Made by a program: the position numbers and the translations under genes. This document shows positions 22,242-37,200 of a stretch of 64,000 bases of DNA, one piece after another. The notes beneath the pieces were generated by a model. It ran no database searches, was not told where the DNA came from, and saw nothing but the letters and a program-made list of their open reading frames with translations. Each line of letters starts with the position of its first letter. Within the stretch, counting starts at the first letter, position 1. The stretch is from Strongylocentrotus droebachiensis (lineage: Eukaryota; Echinodermata; Echinoidea; Camarodonta; Strongylocentrotidae): assembly GCA_035222895.1 (NCBI GenBank), contig JAVYIG010000110.1, positions 824,001 through 888,000 on the forward strand, written 5' to 3'.

Positions 22242-25200
22242 TCACTTGACAGACACGCTGACGATGCGTATGTCATCCAGCGGCTTGTCCGTCTTGTGAA
22301 CCTTGGCCTCACTGATCTTCTGGATGCACTCCATGCCCTTGATGACACGCCCAAACACGGTGTGCTTCTGGTCCAACCAGGGCTAGAATGAAAGCAAGAA
22401 GGGGGAATAAAAGAGTATAAAGAAGTATTGTGAATGCAGTTTGCAAATCTGGGGGGTGTTTCACAAAGATCCTAAGTTGGACTTTTTATGGGAAGCCATT
22501 AGAATATTTGAAAATATTTTGTAAAAGTTATATAAAAAAGCGCAAAATATTGATTCACATCATTCATATTTGTTATTATCAAGGAGATTTCATGTTCTTG
22601 ATGCAGAATTTATAAAAAGCCTAAAATATTAGAACTTTTGCTTTTGAATTTAATTTATTTATTAGAGTTAAGTTCGACTTAGGATCTTTGTGAAACATCC
22701 CCCAGGCCCTACAGAAGATTGCTGCATTAACACATTGCAGAATATAACGGCGCAATACTTGATTACTGGAGAGAAATTCATACAAACTCAAACTGAGAGA
22801 GAAATCATTGAAGTACTGTATATCTGTTAGCTCATTTTCCCCAATGCCTAAACATTTGGATGCTGCTGCATTCATCAAATTAAGACTTTGACACCTTTAA
22901 AGGTAATACAAATTTTTGGGAAATTTTGAAAATGGCCGGATAGCGATTCTTTAAAATGTTGATATATTTGGATGCCCCTGAGGATGTATTATAAGCACTA
23001 GAAAAATTAGCCCCTAAAACACTTCTGCTTTTGAGAAAAATTGAATATAAAAATTTACCAGTGCTCCCGGCAAATTTTGATAAATTTAAAATAGCTTATA
23101 CGGCCATTCAATGGTAGCTGGGACCATTAAAATCTCAGAATATGCAGTTGTGATATATATAATCTCCAAACAGGAATAGAAAATCGGTCGATTTTAGTCA
23201 AGAAACATTGTTTAAAAGCTAAATTAATATCTTGACCTTGAGAGGGAGCTATACAACATAAAGACTTTATTATTTACAATTTCGTCACTTTAGACTCGAT
23301 TTCAACAGCGACAACGGTCACTGAATATTGTAGGATCGCAAATGTTTCCAATATGTCCATTTGAACCAAATTCATGACCCCATACCAAAACTTTGTATTA
23401 CCTTTAACAGTACAGTAACACAGGAGCATAAAAAACAGCATTTTCCCCCCATTGATCTTGTAAATTTGCAATAGCAAATATGCAAATGAAATGGTATTAA
23501 AGCACTGCTTTAACAAGGGAGCATTTACTCTTCTTTTAATTTGTTGTAATGCACACAATCTTTAGGCAATGTTGTTTGGTGTAATAACTACAACAGTAAA
23601 GGGAAAACACAGAAACAATATTACTTACACATGGGACTACAGTGATGAAAAACTGAGAACCGTTGGTGTTGGGTCCTGCATTTGCCATGCTGAGCGTGTA
23701 GGGACGATCGTGTCTCAATTTGGGATGAAACTCATCTTCGAATTCCCCTCCCCAAATGGATTCTCCTCCAGTTCCATCACCTGAAAGCATACAACAGTAT
23801 AAATCATCAACATTACAAATGTCATAGACTACTGCGCTACACGGACACATCAAGTGTATAAAATACTACTAACAGTGCTACAAACAAAACTTTTTAAATG
23901 CTGTAATAATATTACCCAAATTTCTGTAAAAAGAAAGTTTGAAGAATGGGAATTTAAACAAAAACCAAACAGAAGATTCTTGTAAAAACCATACCTCAAT
24001 AACTTCCTACGATCAAAATTAGATTTGATTGCACCTGTGCACATGTGGGTATTGCAGGGCATATAATGTCTTCATTAGATGCAAGCTTTATCATGTTGGT
24101 ATCTGTTTCAGGAAGTATTACACTTTTCAAAGTCCAAACATATTGTTCAATTACTCACCTACCTGCCAACATTTGAAAATAAGAATTAGGAATTTTTAGC
24201 ATGGTATGCCTTCGAAAATAAGAAATCGCACTTGCAGCGACACTGTATTACTGGTACATGTAATACGCGGTAAATCTGTACCAAAAAGCTCGATCATGCA
24301 GCCATTCAACGCACACAATACGTGAACTCTCAAATCGCGGCACATGATAAAACAAGCTTAATTTGGCTTCAGCAACAACAACAACAAAATAAAATTCAAA
24401 AAAATCAACAAAAAAATTGAAGTTTTGAAAAATAAGAATATTCCAGATTTTTAGGTCCTAGAAATCCAGAAAAACAGAATATTCTGAATTATTTGTAAGG
24501 TTGGCAGGTATGGACTCATATTAATGGGGACGGAGTTTGCTGCCAAAAGTATGGGAGGTGTTCATATGCAAAATAATCAAAATAATAGATTTGTGGGGCA
24601 TTGATATTTGGGCACCACTCTAACCCCCACCCCCTTTAAAAAAAAATATGTGGGGATACAGTGTACATGATATAACCCCCCCCCCCCCCCGCCACTTCCT
24701 CCTTTGAAATTCCCTTGCCCCAGGGTGGGTTGGTGGGACTACTAGCCCATGGTCTTTCCTCTCAGTCTCACCTTGAGGATCTCCAGTCTGGATCATGAAC
24801 TGCTTGATGACTCTGTGGAAGATGTGACCATTGTAGTAGCCGTTCCGACTGTGCACGCAGAAGTTCTCTATCGTCTTTGGACATCTGCGATACAAAAGTT
24901 ATATTGTGAGATGATATTTGTAAGTTGCTTATGATATTTGTTCCTCAAATCTAGGTACTCATGAATTTGGAAATATTTGATGAATTGTAATATTCAAGAA
25001 AAGGGTGATGTCCATCTAGAAAGCTGTGACAGGGCTCTCTTATTAAAGTTGAAAACAAGTTCTCAACAAAAAATACAAGAAACTAAAGTTGGCTAGGAGC
25101 CCCCCCCCCCCTTATCTCTCTAAACAAATTGAAAGAGTAAATGATAACACTTGGATTATGGAACTTTTAATCCAAGATAGATTAATGCACTGTTAATCCA

Positions 25201-28200
25201 AGATACATGTATACATTGATTTCTTTTCCCTCATGGATATATAATGGAAAGTTATTTTTTTAATGACAACCAACAAGAACAACAAAAACAAATAGGTTAT
25301 TTATACAAGCTTGAAAAAGAAAAATGCAAGAGGTACATGTATACACTGTAAAGCAGAAACAGTGCAGCATAAATACATGCACTGGCATTATACAGATCAA
25401 GAAAGGGGCACTAGCACCTGGAAATAAGATAATGGAGGCTGAGCGTGAGAATATTTGGCTTAAAACAAATGGAAATATAAACGTTACTTTAAAATGTTCC
25501 CTCCCATACATGTAAACAAGATAATTATATAAATTCAAGTACAACACTCACTCTTCTGTGAAGAGTTTCACATGGACATCCCCCAAAGTAGTATGAAGGA
25601 TAGCTGTACTGGATAGCCTAGGTGCTGCTCCACCCTGTATTAGGTGCGTGTGGGGAATGAATAAAAGAGGAAAAGAAAATGTTGGTACCATTGTGAACAT
25701 GAAGGGCAAACATATATTACAGATTTGAATGATACATACATGTACATGTACTTATAAAAGTGTGGAAATATCAAGATTTATGAAAGTAACGACGGACATA
25801 CCAATAGTAAGAGTACATAAGACATTCAGAGCAAAACGGGCACTACATTACCTATATGTCAGGTATATGAGATAATGCTTTTCTGGTTTTCAGCAGAGAT
25901 AATTTTGTAACAGTTTGTCATATCACAATAACAAGAGATGGAATTTCCTTCCTAAGAGTTGCGTTATATTCTACATAATATACTATTTTTTTGTCAGCAT
26001 CAGAAAGGGCTTGCACTGATCGTAGCGAAGAAGTTTCATATTGCACAATATGATAAATCAATACACTTACTTTGAATTTGTAAACATTCACATTGGGAAA
26101 GCATACAGACTTCTTTGGTTTTTCCAAACCAAAATTAACATATATTTTTTCAAAGAAAATAAAAATGATGCAAACCTGTGTGAAAGACATCTGCTCTTCT
26201 TTGCTTGGTTTCTCGTTAAAGACATCTCTTTCAGCTTCATTACTATACATAATGCAAATATAAAAAGAAAATTAATGTACTGTGCTTGCAAACATTTGCA
26301 ATGTAGAGTGTGTCAGTATTTCGCATTCTGATTCTAAGACACATGCTCGAGCTCAAGCAAGAATTGCTCCTCAGTCAAATTCTAACTTTAACTCTGGAAA
26401 TTACATTACACCTAACTCCATTAATCCTAAAACCCAATCACAACCTGAACAATATATCTTTGACTTAACAAAGCTTGAGCTGAGCTGCCTTAAGGCATGT
26501 AAGAATTCAAGGAATTACTTTCTGGCAGGTATCAATTTCTACATCTAGGTAGAGAGGAGTAAATAATGTGGATTTGTGTCTATCCAAAGGACATTCGTAA
26601 TGCAGCTTTTCCATGACCCTTGAACTATTTGATCCAACCTATGTGGGGTGTCTCACAAAGATCCTAAGTCGAACTTAACTCTAAGTTGGACTTAAAAACT
26701 ATGGAGAGCCATTTGTGGCCTTAAAATGAAATATATTTTAAAAAAAAACATTCAAGTATTTTAGACTTTTTATAAATTCCACATCAAGAACATGAAGTCT
26801 CCTTGATAATTGAAAATATGAATGATTTGAATCAACATTTTATGCCTTAAAAAAAAAAAAAAAAATAGAAGCTAACAGCTTTCTTAGAGATAAGTTCAAC
26901 TTAGGATCTTTGTGAAACACCCCCCTGGTGATGTACCCACTAGACCACATCACCGACTCATCACTATTTCCATGCCTTGGATAATAGCAAAAAGGGTAGT
27001 TGCCCAGCTTTGCGCATAGATCTCACCTCTTTGCATCATCTGGTTCCCTTCTTGTGAAGAGGTAGAAGCGGTTCTTCTTGAAGGCACTGCACACCAGGGT
27101 GGGGTCAGCTTCGCTGCCCTGCAGGCCGGGGTTATCAGAGGCGGTCATCTCCATGGTCAGAGCTCCCTTGGACTTCTGGGGTTTGCCTTGGTACATGCTC
27201 AGGTGCAGGAACCTCACATTCTCTTGCTGGGTGGGGGGGGGGGCAAAGGAACCAAAAAAATATATATATAAAAAATTATAAATAAAATGTGTACGAATAT
27301 ACATTCAAAATTGACCTTGACCTAAGCCTTCCACGCCATCTGGGAGATGTGTGATGGCTTCTGCTTCATGACCTCAAGCCAAATCTTCCTATCTTGTGAC
27401 GTTTTGGGCGCTTCTGTGAGGTATCCCAGACATCTAGTAGCACAATCGGCCTTTACACAATCTAACCATTTACATTCATTTCATTTCAATCAAATATTCA
27501 TATTCATCATAAACAGTGATCTGTCAGTATGATAGGTTCAGTGACCCAAACTGAATTCTACATCAAGTGCCTCTCCAAGTATCTCGGTCTTGAGCCATGC
27601 ATTTCAGCATTTCATATCCTGTTGCTCCACATTCTGCGATTAAATCATTCATATTACGTAAACATACACAGTTGAATGACAACATACAAAGATATTCAAA
27701 GATTAAATCCACCACAACCAAAAGCCAGACTGGAAGATATCACTAATAAACTAATAATAATTGTAGACATTATTACACATCAGCTGATTGTACTCTTGCA
27801 ATCTAATGTCAATTAATCATTTTCAAAGAAGTAAACGATACATGTGCTGCAAAATCAGAAGATAAACATGGAGCAAAGCTAAACCAAGGCATTAAACACA
27901 GCCATTGAAATGTATCAAGGACTGCAAGATCACTAAAAATTTACATAAAGAGACATTCCTCTTAAAACGAAATTTGGAGATGATATCAACAGGTGTTTAC
28001 AAGTACAAAAGGACTAAATGAAGACACAAGCCTGTTTACCTACTCTTGACAATCTCTGTGCTTGAAAGTTAAACAACTCTAACTCAACCACTACTGAAAC
28101 ATACCGTATGACTAATTAGACAGTAATAAGTGATAAAGTACTTATATTTGGGAATCACTGTGAACATGACGGACAAAGAAAGAGGACAAAATATACGGTT

Positions 28201-31200
28201 CCTATTCTACCCTCAACAATAGCTGTGGTAGACAAAGGAACATCCCTTCACTGCTATTATGTAAAATAAGTAGAACAGGTGAATATGCATGTGACACCTG
28301 TTCTACACATTTTTACAAAATAGCAGTGAAGAGATGTTCCTTTGTCTACCACAGCAATTGTTGAGGGTAGAATGAGGAACCGTATATTTTGTCCCCTTTC
28401 TTTGTCCGTCATGTTCACAGTGAATACTGATTGCCTAATGAGCTTTGGTTTAAGCTTACCTTTCCAATGATGCGTGATATTCTGTTGGTATGTAAGTTGA
28501 GAATCTTGATACCCAGCATTGTGGCATATGAAACAAAGTAACCACTCTCATCAAAGACTGTAAGAAAAGGAAACAACAATTCATGTATTTTTATCAGAGC
28601 CATGTCATTCTAACTATCATTATCAGTTATAATTGGCATTGTCATCGTTGTCGTCATCATTATCATCATCACCATCACCACCGCCACCATTGTATTTATT
28701 ATCATCCCCCTCATTATCCTCATGCCAACAGCATGAGCATCATCATCACCATCATTATTGTCCCCATCATCATTATCATAATAATAATAATAATATTCTG
28801 CTTATACAGTGCGTCCCAGAAAAAACGAAACCGAGAAGTATCGATGTTTTATTATAACTTAATCACAACCATAATTAATGAATGATACATATTTGGAAAG
28901 CTTAGAGTCTCCTCTTTCAGTTGATGCTACTCACGTGATGCATATTTTACGCATGAGTGATTAAAAGCAATTTGAAGGAAGGAAACCAAAAAGTAATTTG
29001 GCGGGCGGTATCTGAATTTCAAAGAAAAATTCATATTTCTAAAAAGTTCATTTTCTGCTCTTTCATTTGATACCTCAATCAAGAAAAATGAGCCAGGAAT
29101 AACAAAGTTCTGTTTGTTTAAAGTAGCCCTTACATTTTCATAATTTTAACAAACGAATTCGTTTTCACTGGGTGCCTGCCGTAGCAAAAAGCATATTTGA
29201 CAAAAGACTTAACTCTGTTTCGTTGAAAATCAGCCATGCATGAAGACTCTCGTCTACGGCTGATTGTCAACGAAACGGAGTTAAGTCTTTTGTTAATTTC
29301 GTTTATTGATACGGCAGGCAGCCAGTGAAAACGAATTCGTTTAATAAAATTATGGAAATGCAAGCACCACTTTAAACAAACAGAACTTTGTCATTCCTCG
29401 CTCATTTTTCCTGATTGAGGTGTCATGTGAAAGGGCAGAAACTCAACTTTCTAGAAATGTGAATTTTTCTTTGAAATTAAGATACCGCCCGCCAAATGTC
29501 TTTTTGGTTTCCTTCCTTCAAATTGCTTTTAATCACTCATGCGTGAAATATGCATTATCTGAGTAGCATCACATGAAAGAGGAGACTCTAAGCTTTCCAA
29601 ATATGTATCATTCATTAATTATAGTTGTGATTAAGTTATGATAGAACATCGATACTTCTCGGTTTCGTTTTTTCTGGGACGCACTGTATAGCGCTCAATA
29701 CAATATCTCTAAGCTCTTATATATACTCATCATCATCATCATAACAAATTCAGCTTTCATTTTTTAGAATGTTTGATTTCTTTACATTAATATTTGAGTG
29801 CTCTCATTCTGAATCAAGATGTCACTGTGGCATGTCATTCTTCGGATGGGTAAACAAGTAATTGGACTCACTGATGTTTGCAAGAGAGAAGGCATCAGAC
29901 TTCTGTAAATCTCTCTCCACTGCCATACGTCTACCAAACTCCATGTCAGGCAGCTGTTGCTTCATCTGTTGAAGCTCAGTGAATGTCTTCAATGACTCAT
30001 CTATCACCTTGGTGAGCTTGCCCGTCAGGAAGCGAAATATGCGAATCTAAACAAAATCATTGAAGGGTATAATAATAGATCATTTATATACAGTAGGCTT
30101 GCGGGTGCACCATGTGAGAGAGAGGGAGGATTGAGGAGCCCTGGAAAGGACTCTTGGTAATCTTTCTTGAGGGTGTGTAGTCCTGAAAAGGACTGTTGGT
30201 GTAGTCTTGAAAAAGACTGTTGGTTATCTTTCTTAGCTGATAGTTCTAAGGAGAACTATAGCGCTTGAAGAGGATGAGTGGCGGGAGTGGCTCGACGTTT
30301 CAAACAGGTTGACTATCCGTCGTCAGATCAATTATAGTGCAGATAAATTCTTTTGATGTGTTGTTTATCAAAGTGAAACAAAAAATGGAGTTACTACATG
30401 TACGTTAAATACCATTTCTTTATAAGGGATAAACATAAATGCTTATAAAAGAAAAGTGAAAGAACTGTGTGTTCTTATGGATGCTTATTCTTTCATTTTA
30501 TGAAACTGCATATATATGTTAGAGATGATCCATTATCAAAGGAAATAAATACAGACGAGGAAACCTAAACTGATCAAGAGATTCTATAACAGAAGTACTT
30601 ACCACAACGGCAAGAGATGCACTCTGTGCGTGTACAAAAATGTTATGCATTGGTGTTTAAACTATCATTAACCAATCATTGCAAAAATTAAACCAAAAAC
30701 GGTCAATAAATTCAGACAAATCCAGTGTCTTACTGAGATGAATCTCTGATTAAAAGCGCTATGTATTGTGCTTAAATCAAGAAAAAATACTTATATGGTT
30801 TTGAACTCTATTACAACTCATGTGTATGAAACTGTACACAAAATAGTTGCTTCTGAATCATAATAACTAATCTATAAATCTTAGTAGAGGTGTCCTGGTG
30901 TAGACGTCACTGGGCTGTGGACCTCATGGTTCGCGGTACGAGTTCCGCCACAGCACTACTGTCTTTTGGCAAGACATTAACCTACAATTGCCGCACTCCA
31001 CCCAGGATAGGTAAATAGGTATCAGGTAGGAGGAAATTCCTTGAACGCTTGAGCACTTTCTTGTGGCAGCTCGGTTAAAGCCAGGTAATAATATGATTGT
31101 AGGGCCCCCAGGGAGAACAGTATCAATACTGATGAGCCCTTCCGAAGGTCAACAAGACATATTATTATTATCATTATTATTAATCTATCTATGTACAGAT

Positions 31201-34200
31201 GGACAGTGCTGAACAGGAGCTCACCTTCCTATCTTTGGCTATCGTTGCTATGAGTTGCCCATCAGGAGAGAAGCTAAGACTAGTAGGCACTGTTTTGCAC
31301 TGTAGGGGTAGAAAATGGTAGAAGAAATGAGAAACAAGTTAAACATTCAGTAAACGTACAATAAACATTAACCTCAGGAGTAAGGACTTTAATAATGAAA
31401 TTTACATGGAAATCAAAATTCTTGTACAGCAACGCTGAATTTTTAAGTTAATGGCATAAAGTTATGCCAGTTCTTAATACACATTCTCCTGCAACAATTT
31501 CCCTGCAGTCCATTTCTACAATGACTGAAGTCAAAACTTGAATTGAATTGAATTGAATTTATTCAACTTCAACCCTGGACCAAATATCATACATAATCCT
31601 AAACCTTACATAAAACCCAATTGCAACCCCAAATATGACTCTATACCTAAACAAATCAAGGTCTGAAGTAAACGCACACAAGCAAGGGCTCCATATTAAT
31701 TTTGTTTGGAAGGGGGTCTGGAATGTACATTTTAGAGTCAGTATGCATGCACCCCATGTGAAAGTTTTAAATTTGGGGAGTCTGGACTTCGATTTTGGGC
31801 ACCCATGTGTCTCAGGCACCTGTTACTGTCAAGCCCTGCACAAGCAAATGTCAGGTCATTGTTATACCACAATAGATGTACAGGGGTCTAGTCAATGGAT
31901 CAATGGACTATGGATCACATGGCTCACAATTTGAGCTTGCCTTTAAATGCCTTGTGGTGGCTCAGCTAGAACCAGTGTAATTATATGATACTTGGTATTA
32001 AAGTGCAGAACAGCATGTTTTATAGCAGCTGCGCTCTATATATTGACATATTATTTCCAAACTTTGGACGCAGCGCTACATACCTTGACGAACTCATAAA
32101 GATCTGTATCTGTCTTGAACTCGAAGCTAACACATGATGGGTAGCGATAGTCTTTCTTGGGTCCCATCCAGTACTCTAAGATGCCTTGTTTATCTACAGA
32201 CAGAGCCACCTCAAACACTGGATTGTACTGCAGGGAAAGACAAGAATTCAACAAATGGAATCTGACATTATCTCTATAACCACCCTATAATACTGTGGCT
32301 TACTCATATATTACCTCATTCATTATGTATGTTTATCATATGTGTATGTTTATCACTGTCCTGTAATATTTCATTTATATATATATGTATTGTGATACTC
32401 TGTAACCAGTGGAAACCAAATTTCCAGAAAAGGACAATAAATTATTATACTTATTATACTTATACTTAAATACACATGTAAACGGGCCAAGTCCAATGTA
32501 TCTGGTTATTTTGCATCCAATATGTCACCAATTAGAATGTTATATTATGTTATTATGAACAAAAATCAAAATCAGAAGATATAAATTGACGTTCCATTAG
32601 GTCAGATCCAAGCTCTATAGACTAGAGGCTGTGACACATAGGCAGTAAATGCAAAGTAGGCTTTGCATATATGATATGTGAATATTTCTCACCTTGATAA
32701 GTATGACTGGTGCAGAATGCTTTTTGTCTAATGTGTGCATGGGTTCATTTGTCCCCTTTCCATCAAAGACATGAATTTTACCACTCTCACTATCAGATCT
32801 GAAAGAAAGTAAGAAAGGTAAAAAAAACTAGATGGAATTCGACTGCGCGCAGTCGAAAATGATGCCTCCGTCATAGAGCAATTTTACAAACCAAAACAGA
32901 AGAAATTTTTCAAATTCAAGTTCAATTGTAATCCTTTGACAGGTTCTCAGAATATCGTGATTACAAGCAATTTCTCATATACATATATGACCCTTTGATC
33001 TTTGACCTCATGACCCTAAAATCTACTCAGTTCATTGGCTCTGCAAGATGTCCTGAGTTAAATAGTAATCCATCTGTTAGTTCTAATGAGAATGCGTTCA
33101 CAAGCTATTTTTGCATACATAATGAGCCCATGACCTTTGACCTTATGAACCAAGAATCTACTCAGTTCATTGGCTCTGCAAGTAACATACATGACCTAAT
33201 TTTGGCAGGAATCCATCAATCGGTTCTTGAGATAACGCGATCACGAGCTGTTTTTGCATACATAATTTTTTTTTTTTTTTTTTTCAGTTTCAAGTTTTTT
33301 ATTTCTGCATTTTCCATAAACAATATCAAAAATAACAATGAATACATTTTAGCAATATAATGATAAGTAATACAAGTAGTAATTCATATAAATAAATAAA
33401 TATAAATAATCAATAGTACAATTAATCGTATTTGAAAAGAAAGAAAAGGGGGAGAATGCAGAAGACCGATATCGTAAGCAGAGCTTGAAATGATACCGGC
33501 CTTACAAAAGAAGGAGAGGAGACAGGAAGAAAGAGCGGGTGAAGAGAGTGCTGTGCAAAGTGAAGAGTGCACTGCGCGAGCTCCTCAATCTATCAAAATA
33601 ATTTCCTTTTTATATACAAATAAACAATGAATATTAAAACAAAATACATGTAGTATATTATGACCAGAATCTAATTTAATTTGCGCTGTGGCCTTTGACC
33701 TCATGACCTCTAAATCTAATCAGTTCATCTGCTCTGCAAGTAACATACATGTCTTGAGTTTGATGGTAATCTGTCCATCTGTTCTAAAGAAAACGTGATC
33801 ACAAGCTACTTTTACAAACATAACGAGCCCTGTGACCTTTGACCTCATAACCTCAAAATCTAATCTAGTCATTGGCTCTGCAAGATACATACATGACCTA
33901 AGTAGGGCAGGAATCCATCAATCACAAGCTATCTTTGCATACATAATGAGCCATGTGACCTTTGACCTTTGACCTCGTGACCCCAAAATCTAATCAGTTC
34001 ATTGGCTCTGCAAGATACATACATGACCAAAGTTTGGCAGGAATCCATCAATCAGTTCTTCAGATAACGCGATCACGAGCTGTTTTGGCATACCTAATGA
34101 GCCCTGTGACCTTTGACCTTTGACCTCGTGACCCCAAAATCTAATCAGTCACCGGCTCTGCAAGATACATACATGACCAAAGTTTGGCAGGAATCAATCA

Positions 34201-37200
34201 ATCGGTTCTTCAGATAACGCGATCACAAGAACGGGACGTACGTACAGACGTACAGACGTACAGATGTACGGACGGACGGACAACCCAAAAACATAATGCC
34301 TCCGGCTACTTCGTAACGGAGGCATAAAAAAGTAAATAACATCAAAGGACTTGTATGTAGATGGGGGCAAAAGCATTTAAGCTTCAAAATCATTAATTCC
34401 CGGGGGGGGTACTCACGTATATTGGGTATACGGGGATGTGCCGCTCGGAAGGGTGACTTTTTCAGGAAAGATCCTTAGACATGGGTCCCCTTTTCATAAA
34501 AAAAAATCCTTAGACATGGGTCCCTTTTTTCATTTATTCCTTTCCCCTCTTTTCTCCCTCATTTTCTCCGGGAATTTTTGGATTTGCTCCTATTGTAAAT
34601 GCCTAAATCTCTCCCATCTCTAAATAAATCCGGGGCAATATTGGGGAATCCTTCGGTGATTGCATTTCCAGTGTACGAGGTGTACGCACTGACTAGACCC
34701 CGGGGTATTATATCAGGACCCCATATGGCATAATGCGCGCTAGGTATGGTATCCGCCCGTATAGGGGTTGTACCCCCGGGAACTTGTAGCGCTTCGCATG
34801 CATGCTGAAATGATATGATCGGCAACTATACCCTGCGTACCCTCTGCCCAGCAGCCGGGCAGCAGCGGGGCTCAAGCAGGGAGCTATATAGCTGATGCTT
34901 GAGAGCTCGTGTAGATCTACGGATACAGGACAAGTCCTTCAATTAAAAAGGATGCTAGAGGTGCTAGCACAGTATAATTATGTTGCATGGTATTTCCATC
35001 TTTATGTGTGTAAACTACTTGTAAACTACATGTAGTATGGTACAGTTTACTAATAAAGAATTTTATCGAGAAACTGCAAAATGATTGGCCATTGTATTAT
35101 TACACACATAGGTGCATTACTATCCTGGCTGTGTATTAAAAGCTGTGCTATTGATTCTCAACATTTCAAACACCACTGTACAAAACTCAACCAATTTCAC
35201 TCAAAATCGATACTTTAGTTACGATTGATGACACCTAAATAGCAGTAAAATACATTTTTTTAACTTTCCGATGTTAGAAAGAATAATTTTATAAAATCAA
35301 ATTGTGAGTCCACTGTAAAATTTTCGATCAGCCGCATCGGTATAATTGTGTGCATCTGTGTGTTATGAGTGTATTGACTATTCATGTATTTAAATGCCGC
35401 ATATTAACACGTAGTGCAGTGCTACAGGTCAATACGCATTAGCGTTGACTCTCTATATGCTTTGCTGAAGTGTATTATTATATACAGCTTAAAAAATGTA
35501 ATATTTGAAGTTTGAAATCCTTAGACATGGGTCCATTTTTCATAAAAAATCCTTAGACATGGGTACCTATTTCAGCAAAAGGACCCTTAGATGTGGGTAT
35601 GGGTTCGGAGGTCTCAGCCGCACACCCCCGTCCGACTATAATCTGAGTACCCCCCCCGGGCATTAATTTGACAAAGTTTCACTCTTTTACTTTATATCGT
35701 TAGTAAAGGGAAATAAAAAATTATTTTAAGTGTTAAATACAATTAACCTCTAGCCAGCCCTTAGATACATCATACATGCACTATTTCACATCCACTGGAA
35801 AAAAGTCATGCTGAACATTAAAATAAATCTTAGACATTGATCTAATTTTCGTTGTTAAATTTGACTTTCAACCAATCATTTACCCATGGGTGCCTTTAAA
35901 TTTCAAGAGAGTTATAGCCACTGAGTAAAGGTTTAAAAAAAAGGATATTTCATTACCAGAAATTGTTTTGAAAATTGGATAACCATTAAAACGTTGATAG
36001 CGGCTTTGAGGCCTTTTTTAACAAGTATCTTCAAGACAAGAAAGAAAACAAAACTTTGATAAGAGTATTTTAATAATAATAGCCAGACACTTTCTGTTTG
36101 TTGGATGCTTACATAGCGAGTGAAGGTATGGCATCCCCTGCCCTGTAGATCCATTGACATTGACCGGGTATGAAGGATAGCTTCATCATGTTGATCATAT
36201 CTGATGGGGAAAAGGATTGAACAAACTAGGATTTAGGATGATGACTACAGTTTATGTCAAGTACATTATATCATTAGCAATTGAACGTTGTATTAATAGC
36301 CTTTCACAATAAAATCACAGCTGACAACATTTGCATCCATTGATAAGACAATTTTTTTTCTTTTTCATAAATCCTACAGCTCAAATGATATTTGGTACAT
36401 TTGTTGTTGTTTTAGTTTGTATTGGCGTGTATCATTCATTTATGAATCTTTATGTACAGTACATTATGTACATTGATTAGTCTCTACTTAAAGTATATTT
36501 TAAGAGTATTTTAAAGCACTAGTTCAACAGTGAAATGAAAATACAATTGTTATAAATTTGAAGAGGAAGAGCTGATTCATATAAGTTAAGGGTAAGGAGG
36601 AAATCTGCAACTGCATTGCTAACACTGAGCATAAAATTAAACATTTCAGAGGTTTGCAAGCATAATTAATTTGTTTCTGTTACATTCTCTGTGTGCTATA
36701 CTCTAGTTATTTATGCAATTGATAAACCTCATCTTTATATTAGTATCATAAAATGATTCAAGAATCTTACCAAAGTTTGTAACATCAAAGATCTTGGAAG
36801 ATTTGTCATCTGCTATTGTGCACAGGTATGCTCCATCACTGCTCACACATATGTCTTGTATCTTACCTGAAACACGATGAGAAACATACAGGTTCACTAG
36901 CTTTGATGCAAGGCAATGTTAGTTTTAGCTCATGAGAGGAAATAGCAAAATATGATTGTGAAATAATGTGGACGGGATGCATAAAGTAGATAATAAATCT
37001 TTGGCAAGGACAAGTGTATTTCGATGACTAGATGACACTATTTTGGTCAAACATTCAGCCAATTAAAAAAAAATCATCCAAAACAATCAACAAGAAAATC
37101 AACTTTTGCATGAGAAAATATCTTGCGAGGAAAATTATTCTAATATTGCCTGGAGTGAGGCTATAATACTACATGTAGGTGAACTACTACGATATTTGAA

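Noticed and set aside
28583-28885. His-rich ORF
   Set aside because: Translation of the ATC/CAT microsatellite next to the large palindrome.
33000-34130. CRISPR-like array
   Set aside because: Repeat units of 125-150 bp without unique spacers in an animal intron; it is a satellite.
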